Positions 43,557-53,156 are shown, numbered from the stretch's first letter. The stretch is DNA of 64,000 nucleotides from Arcicella rigui (GCF_034929435.1 NZ_JAYFUM010000005.1:300642-364641); one strand, 5' to 3'. Notes: generated from the sequence alone by a model not told the origin. Translations and numbers: made by a program.

Positions 43557-46500
43557 ATGAAAATGTTAAAAAATATAGCTTTCTTCGCTGTTGTAGCATT
43601 ATGTTTTGGCTGTTCTGACAAAGGAAAAAATCCTTTGTTTGAATTAATGAAGGAAGAAGACACAGGGATTTCGTTCAACAATAAAATTGAAAATACTGAA
43701 GAGTTCAATATTTTCAATTATCGAAACTTTTATAATGGCGGTGGCGTAGCCGTTGGCGACATCAACAATGATGGTTTACCTGATGTGTTTTTTACTTCAA
43801 ACATGGGAAGTAACAAACTTTATCTGAACAAAGGTAATTTCAAATTTGAAGATATTTCTGCCAAAGCAGGGATTCAAGAAGCTGACAAATGGAATACTGG
43901 GGTTGTAATGGTGGACATCAACAACGATGGTTTGTTGGATATTTATGTGTGTAATGCTGGTCTTCGGAAATTTACCAAAAAGCAAAAAAACGCTCTTTTT
44001 ATCAATAATGGCAATCTTACATTTACCGAATCTGCGGCAAAGTATGGCTTAGATGAAGGCGGTTACACTACTCATGCCGCTTTTTTTGACTATGATTTAG
44101 ATGGCGATTTAGATTGCTACATTCTTAATAATAGCTTCATTCCTGTCAATACTTTGAACTATGCCAATAACCGTGATATGCGTGCGGAAGATTGGCCAGT
44201 GAAAGATTTCTTGAAAGGTGGCGGTGATAAATTATTGAGAAATGACGATGGACATTTCCATGATGTTTCAAAAGAAGCAGGTATTTTCAGTAGCTTAATT
44301 GGCTTTGGTTTGGGCGTAACGATTGGCGACGCCAACAACGATAATTATCCAGATATTTATGTTTCAAACGATTTCTATGAGAAAGATTACCTCTACATCA
44401 ATCAGAAAAACGGTACTTTCAAAGAAGAAATTGAGCAACGCATGAAACACATCAGTTTGGCTTCGATGGGGGCAGACATGGCTGATGTGAATAACGACGG
44501 TTTTCAAGAAATCATCACAACCGATATGCTTCCACGTGATGAGTACCGTCTAAAAACTACTTCTTCATTTGATAATCATTATGTTTTTAAACTGAAAAAA
44601 GACCGTGGTTTTTATAATCAGTTTCAGCAAAATAGTCTTCAACTCAATAATCAGGATGGTACTTTTAGCGAAATCGCCAATTATAGTGGAGTAGCTGGAA
44701 GTGACTGGAGTTGGGGTGCTTTGATGTTTGATGCAGACAATGACGGCTACAACGATATTTATGTTTGTAACGGAATTTACAATGATGTAATCGACCAAGA
44801 TTTTATTGATTTCTTTGCCAACGAACTCATTCAAGGTATGCAAGCGACTGGAGTGAAGGAAAATATCAATACCATTATTGAGAAAATGCCTTCTGTACCG
44901 ATTCCGAACTACTTTTTTCACAATAGCAAAACCTTGAAGTTTGAAGAAAAAGGAGAAGAATTTGGTTTGGCGACTCCTTCGTTTTCAAACGGAGCAATGT
45001 ATGCCGATTTGGATAATGACGGCGACTTAGACTTGCTGGTGAACAATGTAAATATGCCATGTTTTGTCTATAAAAATAATGCTGACAAAAAAGAGGAGAA
45101 AAACCATTTTATCAAATTGAGTTTGAAAGGAGAGGGTAAAAACTTATTTGCCGTAGGAGCAAAAGCCGACCTTTATGCCAATGGCGAAATACAAACTCGT
45201 TCGGTAATTCCTTCAAGAGGTTTTCAGTCAAGTACAGAATATAATTTAACTTTTGGTTTAGGAAAAGTTACTAAAATTGATTCTATCAAAATCACTTGGG
45301 CTGATTTACGAGAAAGTACTATTAAAAATCCAAAGGCTGACCAATTACTTACTTGTTCAATTAAAGATGCTCAACTGGTAAAAACAAAAGCAAAAAGTAT
45401 TATTTCAAAAAGCTATTTTGAGGCGGTTAATACCAATTTTGATAAACATCAAGAAGATGAGTATGTTGATTTTTATCAAGAAAAAAACCTTCCAGCTTTG
45501 TTATCAAAAGAAGGTCCGAAAGCGGCCATTGGCGATGTAAATGGCGATGGATTGGAAGACGTTTATATTGCAGGAGCGAAAGACCAAGCAGGACAATTGT
45601 ACTTACAAACGGGTTCAGGTTTCAAAAAATCTGCTCAGGAAGTGTTCAAAACTTTCTCCTATTTTGAAGAAACAGCCGTACTCTTTTTTGATGCAGACAA
45701 AGATGGAGATTTAGATTTGTACGTTGGAAGCGGAGGCAATGAAGTACGTTTTGGCGAAAGAGAGTTGATTGACAAACTCTATTTGAATGACGGAAAAGGC
45801 AATTTTACTTTCAATGCAAGAGCGATTCCACAAAATGGAACAAATACCGCTGTAATTGCTCCTTTCGATTATGACAGTGACGGCGACTTAGACTTATTCG
45901 TAGGAAGTAGAAGTTATGCGATGGAGTACGGAAAAAATCCGCCAAGTTACTTTTATGAAAATAATGGTAAAGGAGAATTTAAAGACATTGCTCAACAAGT
46001 AAATCCAGAATTGACTGAATTAGGAATGATTCGTGATGCTTATTGGGAAGATGTGAATGGCGATAAAAAGAAAGAATTAATTGTTGTTGGAGATTGGATG
46101 TCGCCTGTGATTTTTACTGTAAAAGGGAAAAAATTAGAAAAACTAAAAACTGGTTTAGAAGAATTTACAGGTTTCTGGGGAGCATTGAAAGTAACCGACA
46201 TTGACAACGACGGCGATAATGATTTGATTTTAGGAAACATGGGCGAAAACTTTACCTTGAAAGCTTCAATGGACGCACCTTTGAAAATTTGGGTAAAAGA
46301 TTTTGATAATAATGGTTCACTCGATAAAATCATGACCAAGAGTATTGAAGGAAAAGACAAACCTGTTTTCTTGAAAAGAGAAATGGCAGAACAATTTCCA
46401 GCCTTAAAAAAGCAGATTTTGAAGCACTCAGAATATGCCAAGAAAACCATTGAAGACTTGTTCCCCAGTAATGTTTTAGAAGGTGCATTGGTAAAAACAG

Positions 46501-46874
46501 TGAAAACTTGTAAATCTTCGGTGGCTATTAACGATGGAAAAGGAAACTTTACTTTAGTTGATTTACCAGAAGTTGTTCAAACTTCATGTATCAATGCTAT
46601 TGAATGTTTTGACATTAACAATGACGGATTGAAAGACATTATTGTTGGCGGAAATTATACAGGTTTCATTCCGCAATTGGGCATGATTGATGCCAGTCGT
46701 GGTAATGTTTTAATGAACAAAGGCAAAGCTCAATTCAAAGTATTGACAAACCAAGAAAGCGGTTTTGTAATGAACGGAGAAGTAAAGCAAATCAGTCCAA
46801 TCAAGATTCAAGGAAAAGTAAATTTCTTGACTTTGTTGAATAATGAAGTGCCTAAATTGTTTCAATTCAAATAG
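43557..46874 (+). CDS. FG-GAP/VCBS and ASPIC-UnbV lipoprotein, copy 2
   Basis: The 1105-aa protein begins with a lipoprotein signal ending VALCFGC. It repeats the layout of copy 1: GGGVAVGDINNDGLPDVFFTSNMGSNKLYLNKG, DINNDGLLDIYVCNA, DLDGDLDCYILNN, then LGVTIGDANNDNYPDIYVSNDF and an ASPIC/UnbV domain near 520-590 (AVGAKADLYANGEIQTRSVIPSRGFQSSTEYNLTFG). The second half has the KEGPKAAIGDVNGDGLEDVYIAGAKDQ and PFDYDSDGDLDLFVGSRS propeller blades. It starts 46 bases after the GH97 gene. A role in binding glycan at the surface is inferred from its neighbours. Confidence 0.85.
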   Translation: MKMLKNIAFFAVVALCFGCSDKGKNPLFELMKEEDTGISFNNKIENTEEFNIFNYRNFYNGGGVAVGDINNDGLPDVFFTSNMGSNKLYLNKGNFKFEDISAKAGIQEADKWNTGVVMVDINNDGLLDIYVCNAGLRKFTKKQKNALFINNGNLTFTESAAKYGLDEGGYTTHAAFFDYDLDGDLDCYILNNSFIPVNTLNYANNRDMRAEDWPVKDFLKGGGDKLLRNDDGHFHDVSKEAGIFSSLIGFGLGVTIGDANNDNYPDIYVSNDFYEKDYLYINQKNGTFKEEIEQRMKHISLASMGADMADVNNDGFQEIITTDMLPRDEYRLKTTSSFDNHYVFKLKKDRGFYNQFQQNSLQLNNQDGTFSEIANYSGVAGSDWSWGALMFDADNDGYNDIYVCNGIYNDVIDQDFIDFFANELIQGMQATGVKENINTIIEKMPSVPIPNYFFHNSKTLKFEEKGEEFGLATPSFSNGAMYADLDNDGDLDLLVNNVNMPCFVYKNNADKKEEKNHFIKLSLKGEGKNLFAVGAKADLYANGEIQTRSVIPSRGFQSSTEYNLTFGLGKVTKIDSIKITWADLRESTIKNPKADQLLTCSIKDAQLVKTKAKSIISKSYFEAVNTNFDKHQEDEYVDFYQEKNLPALLSKEGPKAAIGDVNGDGLEDVYIAGAKDQAGQLYLQTGSGFKKSAQEVFKTFSYFEETAVLFFDADKDGDLDLYVGSGGNEVRFGERELIDKLYLNDGKGNFTFNARAIPQNGTNTAVIAPFDYDSDGDLDLFVGSRSYAMEYGKNPPSYFYENNGKGEFKDIAQQVNPELTELGMIRDAYWEDVNGDKKKELIVVGDWMSPVIFTVKGKKLEKLKTGLEEFTGFWGALKVTDIDNDGDNDLILGNMGENFTLKASMDAPLKIWVKDFDNNGSLDKIMTKSIEGKDKPVFLKREMAEQFPALKKQILKHSEYAKKTIEDLFPSNVLEGALVKTVKTCKSSVAINDGKGNFTLVDLPEVVQTSCINAIECFDINNDGLKDIIVGGNYTGFIPQLGMIDASRGNVLMNKGKAQFKVLTNQESGFVMNGEVKQISPIKIQGKVNFLTLLNNEVPKLFQFK

Positions 46875-46896
46875 TTGCTACATTTTAAATATAGAA

Positions 46897-49800
46897 ATGA
46901 TGAGAAAAAACGATAATAGAATTAACCTCACCCCCCAACCCCCTCTCCTGTTGAGAGGGGGAGCTTTGAGTACTCTAATAGCCCCATCTCAACAGGAGAG
47001 GGCCGGCCGCCGCTGCGGGTTGGGGGTGAGGTATGTAATTTTCATTTTCCTGTTCTTAGTTTCCTGCAAAACCAAACAACCCTACACTTTTGAATTATTA
47101 GATGCTGAAAAAACAGGGATTGATTTTTCAAATGACCTAACGCCAACTAAAGATTTAAACATCTTTACTTACATGTATTTCTATAATGGCGGAGGCGTTG
47201 GTGCGGGCGATTTTAATAATGATGGATTGGTTGACTTATGTTTTACTGCCAATCTAAAAGACAATAAAATCTACCTCAATCGTGGAGGAATGAAGTTTGA
47301 GGACATCACTGAAAAAGCAAATTTCAAAGGAGAAAAAGGTTGGTCGAATGGTGTTTCGGTAGTGGATATTAACCAAGATGGGAAATTAGATATTTACGTG
47401 AGTCAAGTAGGTGGTTTTGAAACTTTGCAGGGACATAATTTACTCTTCATTTGTAAAGAAATCACTAAAGAAGGCATTCCTGTTTATGAAGAAAAATCGA
47501 AAGAGTACGGATTAGATTTAGTCGGTTTTGGCACACAAGCAGCCTTTTTTGATTATGATTTGGATGGTGATTTGGATATGTTTCAACTCAACCATTCCGT
47601 ACACCAAAATGGTACTTTTGGCGTAAGAAGTACTTTTCAAGGCACTTTTCATCCTTTGGCTGGCGATAAATTTTTTAGAAATGACGACGGAAAGTTCATT
47701 GAAGTAGCCGAACAAACAGGTATTAAAAGAGACGCTTTGGGCTATGGCTTAGGTGTAGGTTTGGGTGATGTCAATTTCGATGGCTATCCAGATATGTACA
47801 TTGGAAATGATTTCCATGAAAATGATTACTTGTACATTAATCAAAAGAACGGTACTTTCTTGGAAAGTATCGAAAATTCGATGATGCACACCAGTCAATT
47901 TTCGATGGGAGTGGACGTTGCCGACATTAATAATGATACTTATTCTGATATTATTTCTTTGGATATGCTTCCTTACGACCGTGAAATTTTGAAGCGTTCG
48001 GAAGGAGAGGATTCCTATAATATTTTTCAATACAAACTGAGTTACGGCTACAATTACCAGTTTTCAAAAAACAATTTACAGTTGAACAATGGAAACGGTA
48101 CTTTTTCTGAAATCGGAATGTTTTCGGGCATTCATGCTACGGATTGGTCTTGGTCGCCTTTGTTGATGGATTTTGATAATGATGGTCGAAAGGATTTATT
48201 CATTTCAAATGGTATTCCTAAGCGAATGAATGATATTGATTACATCAATTTTATTTCAAATGAGGAAATCCAACGAAAAATGGAAGCCAAAACTTTGGAT
48301 GAAAATGACATTTCTTTGATTGATAAATTGCCCGAAATAAAAATACCTAATAAGTTTTTTGTCAATAATAAAGTACTAAAGTACCACGACGCCGAAGCCA
48401 ATATTGAAAATAACCAAAATTCATATTCCAACGGGGCTTTGTATGCCGATTTAGACAATGATGGCGATTTGGATATTGTTACGAATAATATCAATCAAAA
48501 GGCTTTTATTTATGAAAACAAAGCCAATGAGTACGCTCCCGAAAATGCTCAAATTCGTTTGTATTTGAAAGGTTCTGAGAAAAATTTGAATGCCGTCGGA
48601 GCAAAAGTATTGGTTTTCAAGAAAGGTGAAGAAACGATTTCTTATGAAAAATTTCCTGTAAGAGCTTTTCAAGCAAGTATGGAAATTCCGATGAATATTG
48701 GTTTAGGCAACAAAGCCGAAATAGATTCTACTTACTTGATTTGGCCTGATAGAACTTTTCAAAAACTTAATCTTCAATCAGTAAGCGATTCATTAACAAT
48801 TACTTATCGTAAAAATCTCCCAGAGTTTGATTACGAACACTTCAAACAAAGACCTGCTAAAACGCCTTTGCTGGCTGACATTGCTAAGGATTTGAATTTG
48901 GATGTAAAACATCAAGAAAATGAATTTAATGAGTTTGAACGTGAAGCCCTCATTCCTCATAAAATATCTGCCGAAGGCCCCGCTTTAGCGGTGGCAGATA
49001 TTAATCATGATGGATTAGAAGATATTTTTCTGGGTTCTTCTCGTACTTCTTTGCCTCATTTGTACTTGCAACAAGCTAACGGGAAGTTTAAAGAAAGTTT
49101 GCAAGCAGTCTTTAAACAAGACAGTACTTACGAAGAAGTAGATGCTATTTGGACAGACGTAAACAATGATTCGCATCCAGATTTAGTCGTGGCCGAGGGT
49201 GGAAATGAGTTTTTCGGAAAGTCTAATTTCTTGTTGCCAAGAGTATATCTAAACGATGGCAAAGGAAATCTATCGGTAAAAACAGATGCTTTTAATGCCA
49301 ATATTGCCTTGTCTGCTTCTGTGATTACACCGATTGATTTTAACCGAGATGGAAAAACGGATTTACTAATCGGTGGTCGTTCAGTTCCTTTTTCTTATGG
49401 AAAAATTCCTGATTCTTATCTTTTACAAAATGATGGAACAGGAAAATTCATAGACGTAACTGATAAGTACGCCAAAGAATTAAGAAATATTGGTTTAGTG
49501 AAAAATGCTGTTGTAAAAGATTTGGACAAAGATGGCGACCAAGATATTTTGTTGGCTTTGGAGTGGGACGGAATCTGTGAAATGGAAAATCAGCAGGGGA
49601 AATTTGTAAAGAAAATGCTCACAAAAGAAAAAGGTTGGTGGAATTTCGCCATGCCTTACGACTTTGATGGCGACGGAGATGTCGATATCTTGGCTGGAAA
49701 CCTTGGTCAAAATAGCAGAATCAAAGCTTCTGAAAGTGAGCCTGTAAAAATGTATGTAAGCGATTTTGATAAAAACGGTACAACGGACCAAGTACTGAGT

Positions 49801-50331
49801 TATTATTTGGGCGGAACAGAAGTAATGTTTGCCAATAAAGCAGAAACACAAAAGCAGTTTCCTTTTACCAAAAAGAAATTTCTTTTAGCTAAAGATTTTG
49901 CCAAAGCTACGATTGCCGATATTGTGGGCGAAAGTGAATTGTCGGCTGCAAAAGTATTTGAAGCCAATTACTTTGATAATGCCATTTTGGTAAACGATGG
50001 AAAAGGAAATTTTATGCTTCAATCTTTGCCTTCAAAAGCTCAATATGCTCCTTATTATACCGCAGAAATCATCAATGCTAATAATGATAAACTGCCTGAT
50101 ATAATCATGTTTGGAAATTTCTACGACTGCAATATCCAAATGGGAAGATACGATGCCGATTATGGAACAATCTTAATTAACAAAGGAAATTGTCAGTTTG
50201 AAGTAGAAAAACTCAATGGCATCAGCGTAAAAGGACAGGTAAAACGCATCAGAAATATCAAAGTAGGAAAAGAAATTCTAATGATTCTCGCCAGAAATAA
50301 TGATAAATTGATGGTGTTGAAGAGAAAGTGA
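46897..50331 (+). CDS. FG-GAP/VCBS and ASPIC-UnbV lipoprotein, copy 3, with repeat inserted in the signal peptide
   Basis: The frame opens at 46843, but that ATG lies in the end of copy 2; the tandem ATGs at 46897 and 46900 (MMRKNDNRIN) are the likely start, giving 1144 aa. The signal peptide is interrupted: after RIN comes about 36 residues from a palindromic repeat (LTPQPPLLLRGG to GLG), then VRYVIFIFLFLVSC, the hydrophobic core and lipobox. The rest matches copies 1 and 2: GGGVGAGDFNNDGLVDLCFT, DINQDGKLDIYV, DLDGDLDMFQLNH, FDNDGRKDLFISNG and ASPIC/UnbV near 550-620. It is the last gene of the locus. Confidence 0.83.
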   Translation: MMRKNDNRINLTPQPPLLLRGGALSTLIAPSQQERAGRRCGLGVRYVIFIFLFLVSCKTKQPYTFELLDAEKTGIDFSNDLTPTKDLNIFTYMYFYNGGGVGAGDFNNDGLVDLCFTANLKDNKIYLNRGGMKFEDITEKANFKGEKGWSNGVSVVDINQDGKLDIYVSQVGGFETLQGHNLLFICKEITKEGIPVYEEKSKEYGLDLVGFGTQAAFFDYDLDGDLDMFQLNHSVHQNGTFGVRSTFQGTFHPLAGDKFFRNDDGKFIEVAEQTGIKRDALGYGLGVGLGDVNFDGYPDMYIGNDFHENDYLYINQKNGTFLESIENSMMHTSQFSMGVDVADINNDTYSDIISLDMLPYDREILKRSEGEDSYNIFQYKLSYGYNYQFSKNNLQLNNGNGTFSEIGMFSGIHATDWSWSPLLMDFDNDGRKDLFISNGIPKRMNDIDYINFISNEEIQRKMEAKTLDENDISLIDKLPEIKIPNKFFVNNKVLKYHDAEANIENNQNSYSNGALYADLDNDGDLDIVTNNINQKAFIYENKANEYAPENAQIRLYLKGSEKNLNAVGAKVLVFKKGEETISYEKFPVRAFQASMEIPMNIGLGNKAEIDSTYLIWPDRTFQKLNLQSVSDSLTITYRKNLPEFDYEHFKQRPAKTPLLADIAKDLNLDVKHQENEFNEFEREALIPHKISAEGPALAVADINHDGLEDIFLGSSRTSLPHLYLQQANGKFKESLQAVFKQDSTYEEVDAIWTDVNNDSHPDLVVAEGGNEFFGKSNFLLPRVYLNDGKGNLSVKTDAFNANIALSASVITPIDFNRDGKTDLLIGGRSVPFSYGKIPDSYLLQNDGTGKFIDVTDKYAKELRNIGLVKNAVVKDLDKDGDQDILLALEWDGICEMENQQGKFVKKMLTKEKGWWNFAMPYDFDGDGDVDILAGNLGQNSRIKASESEPVKMYVSDFDKNGTTDQVLSYYLGGTEVMFANKAETQKQFPFTKKKFLLAKDFAKATIADIVGESELSAAKVFEANYFDNAILVNDGKGNFMLQSLPSKAQYAPYYTAEIINANNDKLPDIIMFGNFYDCNIQMGRYDADYGTILINKGNCQFEVEKLNGISVKGQVKRIRNIKVGKEILMILARNNDKLMVLKRK
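46924..47032. repeat. Palindromic GC-rich element inside the lipoprotein signal peptide
   Basis: AACCTCACCCC at the left and GGGGTGAGGT at the right with inner CCCTCTCCTGTTGAGAGGG. It is the same family as 26156-26248. A GC-only stretch (about 46999-47018) interrupts the right arm. Confidence 0.85.
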
Positions 50332-50335
50332 AATA

Positions 50336-50380
50336 AAAAATCCTGAGTTATGGATTCATTTCATAACTCAGGATTAAAAA
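50336..50380 (-). terminator. Terminator of the porT/menaquinone methyltransferase operon
   Basis: ATCCTGAGTTATG (50340-50352) pairs with CATAACTCAGGAT around a 9-base loop. On the minus strand a T-rich tract follows the stem, so it serves the minus genes; on the plus strand only A residues follow. Confidence 0.75.
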
Positions 50381-50411
50381 CTGAGAGCTCAAAGCTGAAA
50401 GCTCGTAGCTA

Positions 50412-51164
50412 TTATTCAAACATCAAATACAAAGTAACACTATGTGCATTCAATCTTTGTATATCTCTTGCATAGCTATTAGCAGCGGGTGTTTGGAATA
50501 AATTGGTAAGTCCGTGCGAGAAACGAAGTTCTGGCGTAAACTTAAAATACTTGAAAAATTGTTCTAAACCGATGCCGTACTCCAAAGAAACATCCCCCGT
50601 ATTCGTATCTAATCTTCTGGTAGAAGCAGCATTTTTTCTAACGTTTGTTTCCAAACCTAATTTTACACCTGCATCTACAAACATTCTTGAATTTCCTCTT
50701 CTTAAAGATTTATATTTCAACAATATCGGCATTTCCAACCAAGTAGATTCTCGTAATTCTGCTGGAAAATTGGACGAATTTTGAAATCTATAATTAATCT
50801 GCCGACCATACAATGCAATATTTAAACCCGATTTCAAATCAAATCTATCCGAAAGTTTTACGTTTACTAATCCTCCTACTTGGAAAGAAAAATTGCCCGG
50901 AGAAACAATCGTTACTGCTGTACTGCCGGGAGTGTTAAAACTTTCACTATGATGAATGTTGAATCGAGACGAGCCAAAACCAAATAAAAAGCCAAAGTGA
51001 ACAATTTTATCATCGTAAAACTCATCGTAAATACGCTTATAATCATAGTTTTGTGCTGATACTTCATGGTTTACACCAAGAAAACCTACACAAAAAATGA
51101 TTGCAAATAGTATTACTTTCTGCCGATATATATAGTACTGATTCCGAAAGTGAGTGGTAAACAT
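50412..51164 (-). CDS. porT: PorT-like outer-membrane beta-barrel protein
   Basis: The 250-aa protein has an N-terminal signal-like hydrophobic segment (KVILFAIIFCVGFLGV) with cleavage near EVSAQ, then a PorT-type small beta-barrel: FGFLFGFGSSRFNIHHSE, SFQVGGLVNVKLSDRFDLKSGLNIALYGRQINYRF, LEMPILLKYKSLRRGNSRMFVDAGVKLGLE and a C-terminal strand. PorT is needed for type IX secretion in Bacteroidota. It overlaps the end of the methyltransferase gene by 52 bases, the arrangement commonly seen for PorT and UbiE/MenG in this phylum. The start at 51164 is uncertain, as no other Met lies nearby. Confidence 0.8.
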   Translation of the reverse strand: MFTTHFRNQYYIYRQKVILFAIIFCVGFLGVNHEVSAQNYDYKRIYDEFYDDKIVHFGFLFGFGSSRFNIHHSESFNTPGSTAVTIVSPGNFSFQVGGLVNVKLSDRFDLKSGLNIALYGRQINYRFQNSSNFPAELRESTWLEMPILLKYKSLRRGNSRMFVDAGVKLGLETNVRKNAASTRRLDTNTGDVSLEYGIGLEQFFKYFKFTPELRFSHGLTNLFQTPAANSYARDIQRLNAHSVTLYLMFE

Positions 51165-51835
51165 TGAGTTCTGTTAAAACCTGCACGTTCAAATACTTGG
51201 ATAAAATCTTTTCCATCAGGAAATGCTTGTACAGAATCATGTAAGTATGTATAAGCAGAAGTATCTTTTGAAATGATTTTACCAACTACGGGCAAGATAT
51301 ATTTGAAATAAAAATTATAAAGTTGCTTGAATGGAAATACCGAAGGTTTTGAGAATTCCAAGACGATACAAGTACCATCTTTCTTCATCACTCTGCACAT
51401 ATCTGTTAATCCTTTTTCCAGATGCTCAAAATTCCGTACTCCAAAACTAACGATAACAGCATCGAAAGTATTGTCTGCGAAATGTAATCTTTCCGAATCA
51501 CCTTTTTGTAATTCGATGATTGATTCTACCCCCAATTTCTTGATTTTCTCACGACCGAAACTCAACATTCCCTCAGAAATATCCACACCCACGATTTTTT
51601 CTGGTTTCAAAGCCAAAGCTTCAATTGCAAAATCTCCCGTTCCTGTGGCAATATCCAAAATCGTTTTTGGTTGGGCTTTTCTCAACAATTTCACAGCCTT
51701 TTTACGCCATAAAATATCAATTCCACCGCTCAATAAATGATTTAGAAAATCATACTTCGGTGAAACATTATCAAACATCTGAGCAACTTGCTCTTTTTTG
51801 CTTGCATTTTGCTCTTTATAAGGAACTACGCTCAT
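51113..51835 (-). CDS. ubiE: Demethylmenaquinone methyltransferase (UbiE/MenG)
   Basis: The 240-aa protein carries the class-I SAM methyltransferase motifs of UbiE: MFDNVSPKYDFLNHLLSGGIDILWRKKAV, ILDIATGTGDFAIEAL (motif I), VGVDISEGML, LQKGDSERLHFADNTFDAVIVSFGVRNFEHLEKGL and LEFSKPSVFPFKQLYNFYFKYILP. It adds the last methyl group of menaquinone, the respiratory quinone of Bacteroidota, at the inner membrane. It is the first gene of a two-gene minus unit with porT. A TAATTTTG-like -7 element lies at 51893-51900 on the minus strand. Confidence 0.93.
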   Translation of the reverse strand: MSVVPYKEQNASKKEQVAQMFDNVSPKYDFLNHLLSGGIDILWRKKAVKLLRKAQPKTILDIATGTGDFAIEALALKPEKIVGVDISEGMLSFGREKIKKLGVESIIELQKGDSERLHFADNTFDAVIVSFGVRNFEHLEKGLTDMCRVMKKDGTCIVLEFSKPSVFPFKQLYNFYFKYILPVVGKIISKDTSAYTYLHDSVQAFPDGKDFIQVFERAGFNRTQCLPLTFGISTIYIGRK

Positions 51836-51892
51836 TATGTTGTTGTACGGACAACCTTATCCGTCGGAATAATTCTATTTGAATAATTTTAC

Positions 51893-51900
51893 AAAATTAC
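51893..51900 (-). promoter_or_regulatory. -7 element of the ubiE-porT operon
   Basis: The minus strand reads TAATTTTG, matching TAnnTTTG, 58 bases upstream of the ubiE start. No TTG is seen at the right distance. Confidence 0.45.
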
Positions 51901-51999
51901 CATACTCTTGCGAAATAACATCTTGTTTGAAAATATTGTTTCTAACATAAAGTAGAGCTTTAATGAATAATCGGTATTATTACCAAAAAAAGAACAACG

Positions 52000-52356
52000 A
52001 TGATACAACAAATTGGACTTTACCTGATGTCATTTCTTTATACAATTGCAGGCATCAATCACTTTATTAAGCCCAAGTTTTACTTGGCTATTATGCCTCC
52101 GTACATTCCTGCCCATGAATTAATGGTACTTTTGAGTGGTATTGCTGAGGTCGTTTTAGGGATTGGATTACTTTTTCCACTCACAAGAGCCTTAGCCGCT
52201 TGGGGAATTATCCTTTTGTTGTTGGCAGTATTGCCTGCCAATGTGTATATGATAACTTCTGAGAAGTTTTCTAAAATTCCTACTTGGATTTTATGGCTTC
52301 GTTTGCCTTTACAGTTTTTACTGATTTGGTGGGCTTATATTTATACAAAATTTTAG
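52000..52356 (+). CDS. DoxX-family membrane protein
   Basis: The 118-aa protein has four hydrophobic helices and the DoxX family phrases YTIAGINHFIKPKFYLAIMPPYIPAHELMVLLSGIAEVVLGIGLLFP, then AAWGIILLLLAVLPANVYMI. DoxX members are integral inner-membrane proteins linked to quinone or thiol redox chemistry; the specific role is unknown. It is divergent from the ubiE-porT operon, so a shared control region is possible. Confidence 0.85.
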   Translation: MIQQIGLYLMSFLYTIAGINHFIKPKFYLAIMPPYIPAHELMVLLSGIAEVVLGIGLLFPLTRALAAWGIILLLLAVLPANVYMITSEKFSKIPTWILWLRLPLQFLLIWWAYIYTKF

Positions 52357-52718
52357 TTCTAAAGATGATGTATAATAGATAAAGTATCGCCAATTGATAA
52401 ATTTTATGTGTGTATGCTGAAAATGTGATTTGTATTTTTGAAATTCATTTTATATTTTCATGTGCTAATTGTTACACAATACATAATTGATAATATACAT
52501 AAACCTATGAAACTAAAATTTACTGATTCTCGGCTATTGCTATTTCGTTCACTGATTCCTCAAGAATCATTAATACTTCAACTGGCTTCACAATGATTGT
52601 ATAATCAAGCAACAGATTTTAAAAAAATCCACGAGTAAGTAATCTTCGATTGTCTCTATAAAATTACTCTTTGTATAGTTTATAACATTTATCTTTTTTA
52701 CCCTAAAATGCTCATACA
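52357..52718. other. Intergenic region, no firm gene
   Basis: Only a 29-codon frame (52507-52596, MKLKFTDSRLL) is seen, which I do not call. A TATTTTTG at 52433-52440 matches the -7 element but lacks a TTG at the right distance. Confidence 0.4.
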
Positions 52719-53156
52719 ATGAAACCTTTTTTACCTATTTTAGCGATTGCTCTTTCTATGATTTCGTGCAAAGACAGCACTATCAAATTACTTGAAGATA
52801 TGTCAGGGACATGGAAAGTAAATGAGATTGTTTATTCAAAAACAGGACAAACAATACCCGATTCTGTTGTGAAATATCCCAATAGTATTTTTCAATTAAA
52901 TAAATGTGACGATTATCAAGCAAAGATTTGTAGCGGTTTTTATAATCTTCAAGGAAAGGAAAAAGTCAATATATTCTACAATGCTTCATCTTCTTTTAAT
53001 GAAGGGTCAATATTTGTAAAAGAAACTACTCGTCCCAAAATTGATTTGAATGGTTCTTATAAATTATTCTTGGATGGTAATGCAATGAGCCTAAAAGGCC
53101 CTCAAATTGGTTCAAATTATCAAGGTAAAACGATAGAATTACGGCTAATAAAATAA
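52719..53156 (+). CDS. Lipocalin-like lipoprotein
   Basis: The 145-aa protein has a lipoprotein signal ending SMISC. The mature part has the start of a lipocalin-like fold (DMSGTWKVNEIVY) followed by beta-strand-rich sequence and GSNYQGKTIELRLIK at the end. The ligand is unknown. It precedes a run of very small membrane proteins. Confidence 0.6.
   Translation: MKPFLPILAIALSMISCKDSTIKLLEDMSGTWKVNEIVYSKTGQTIPDSVVKYPNSIFQLNKCDDYQAKICSGFYNLQGKEKVNIFYNASSSFNEGSIFVKETTRPKIDLNGSYKLFLDGNAMSLKGPQIGSNYQGKTIELRLIK

Noticed and set aside
46843..46896. Start of lipoprotein copy 3 inside the end of copy 2
   Set aside because: The residues before 46897 are a shadow of copy 2; the tandem ATGs at 46897 and 46900 fit the gap between the genes.
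52507..52596. 29-aa gene MKLKFTDSRLL
   Set aside because: It has an ATG and stop but no hydrophobic segment, no ribosome site and no visible partner.
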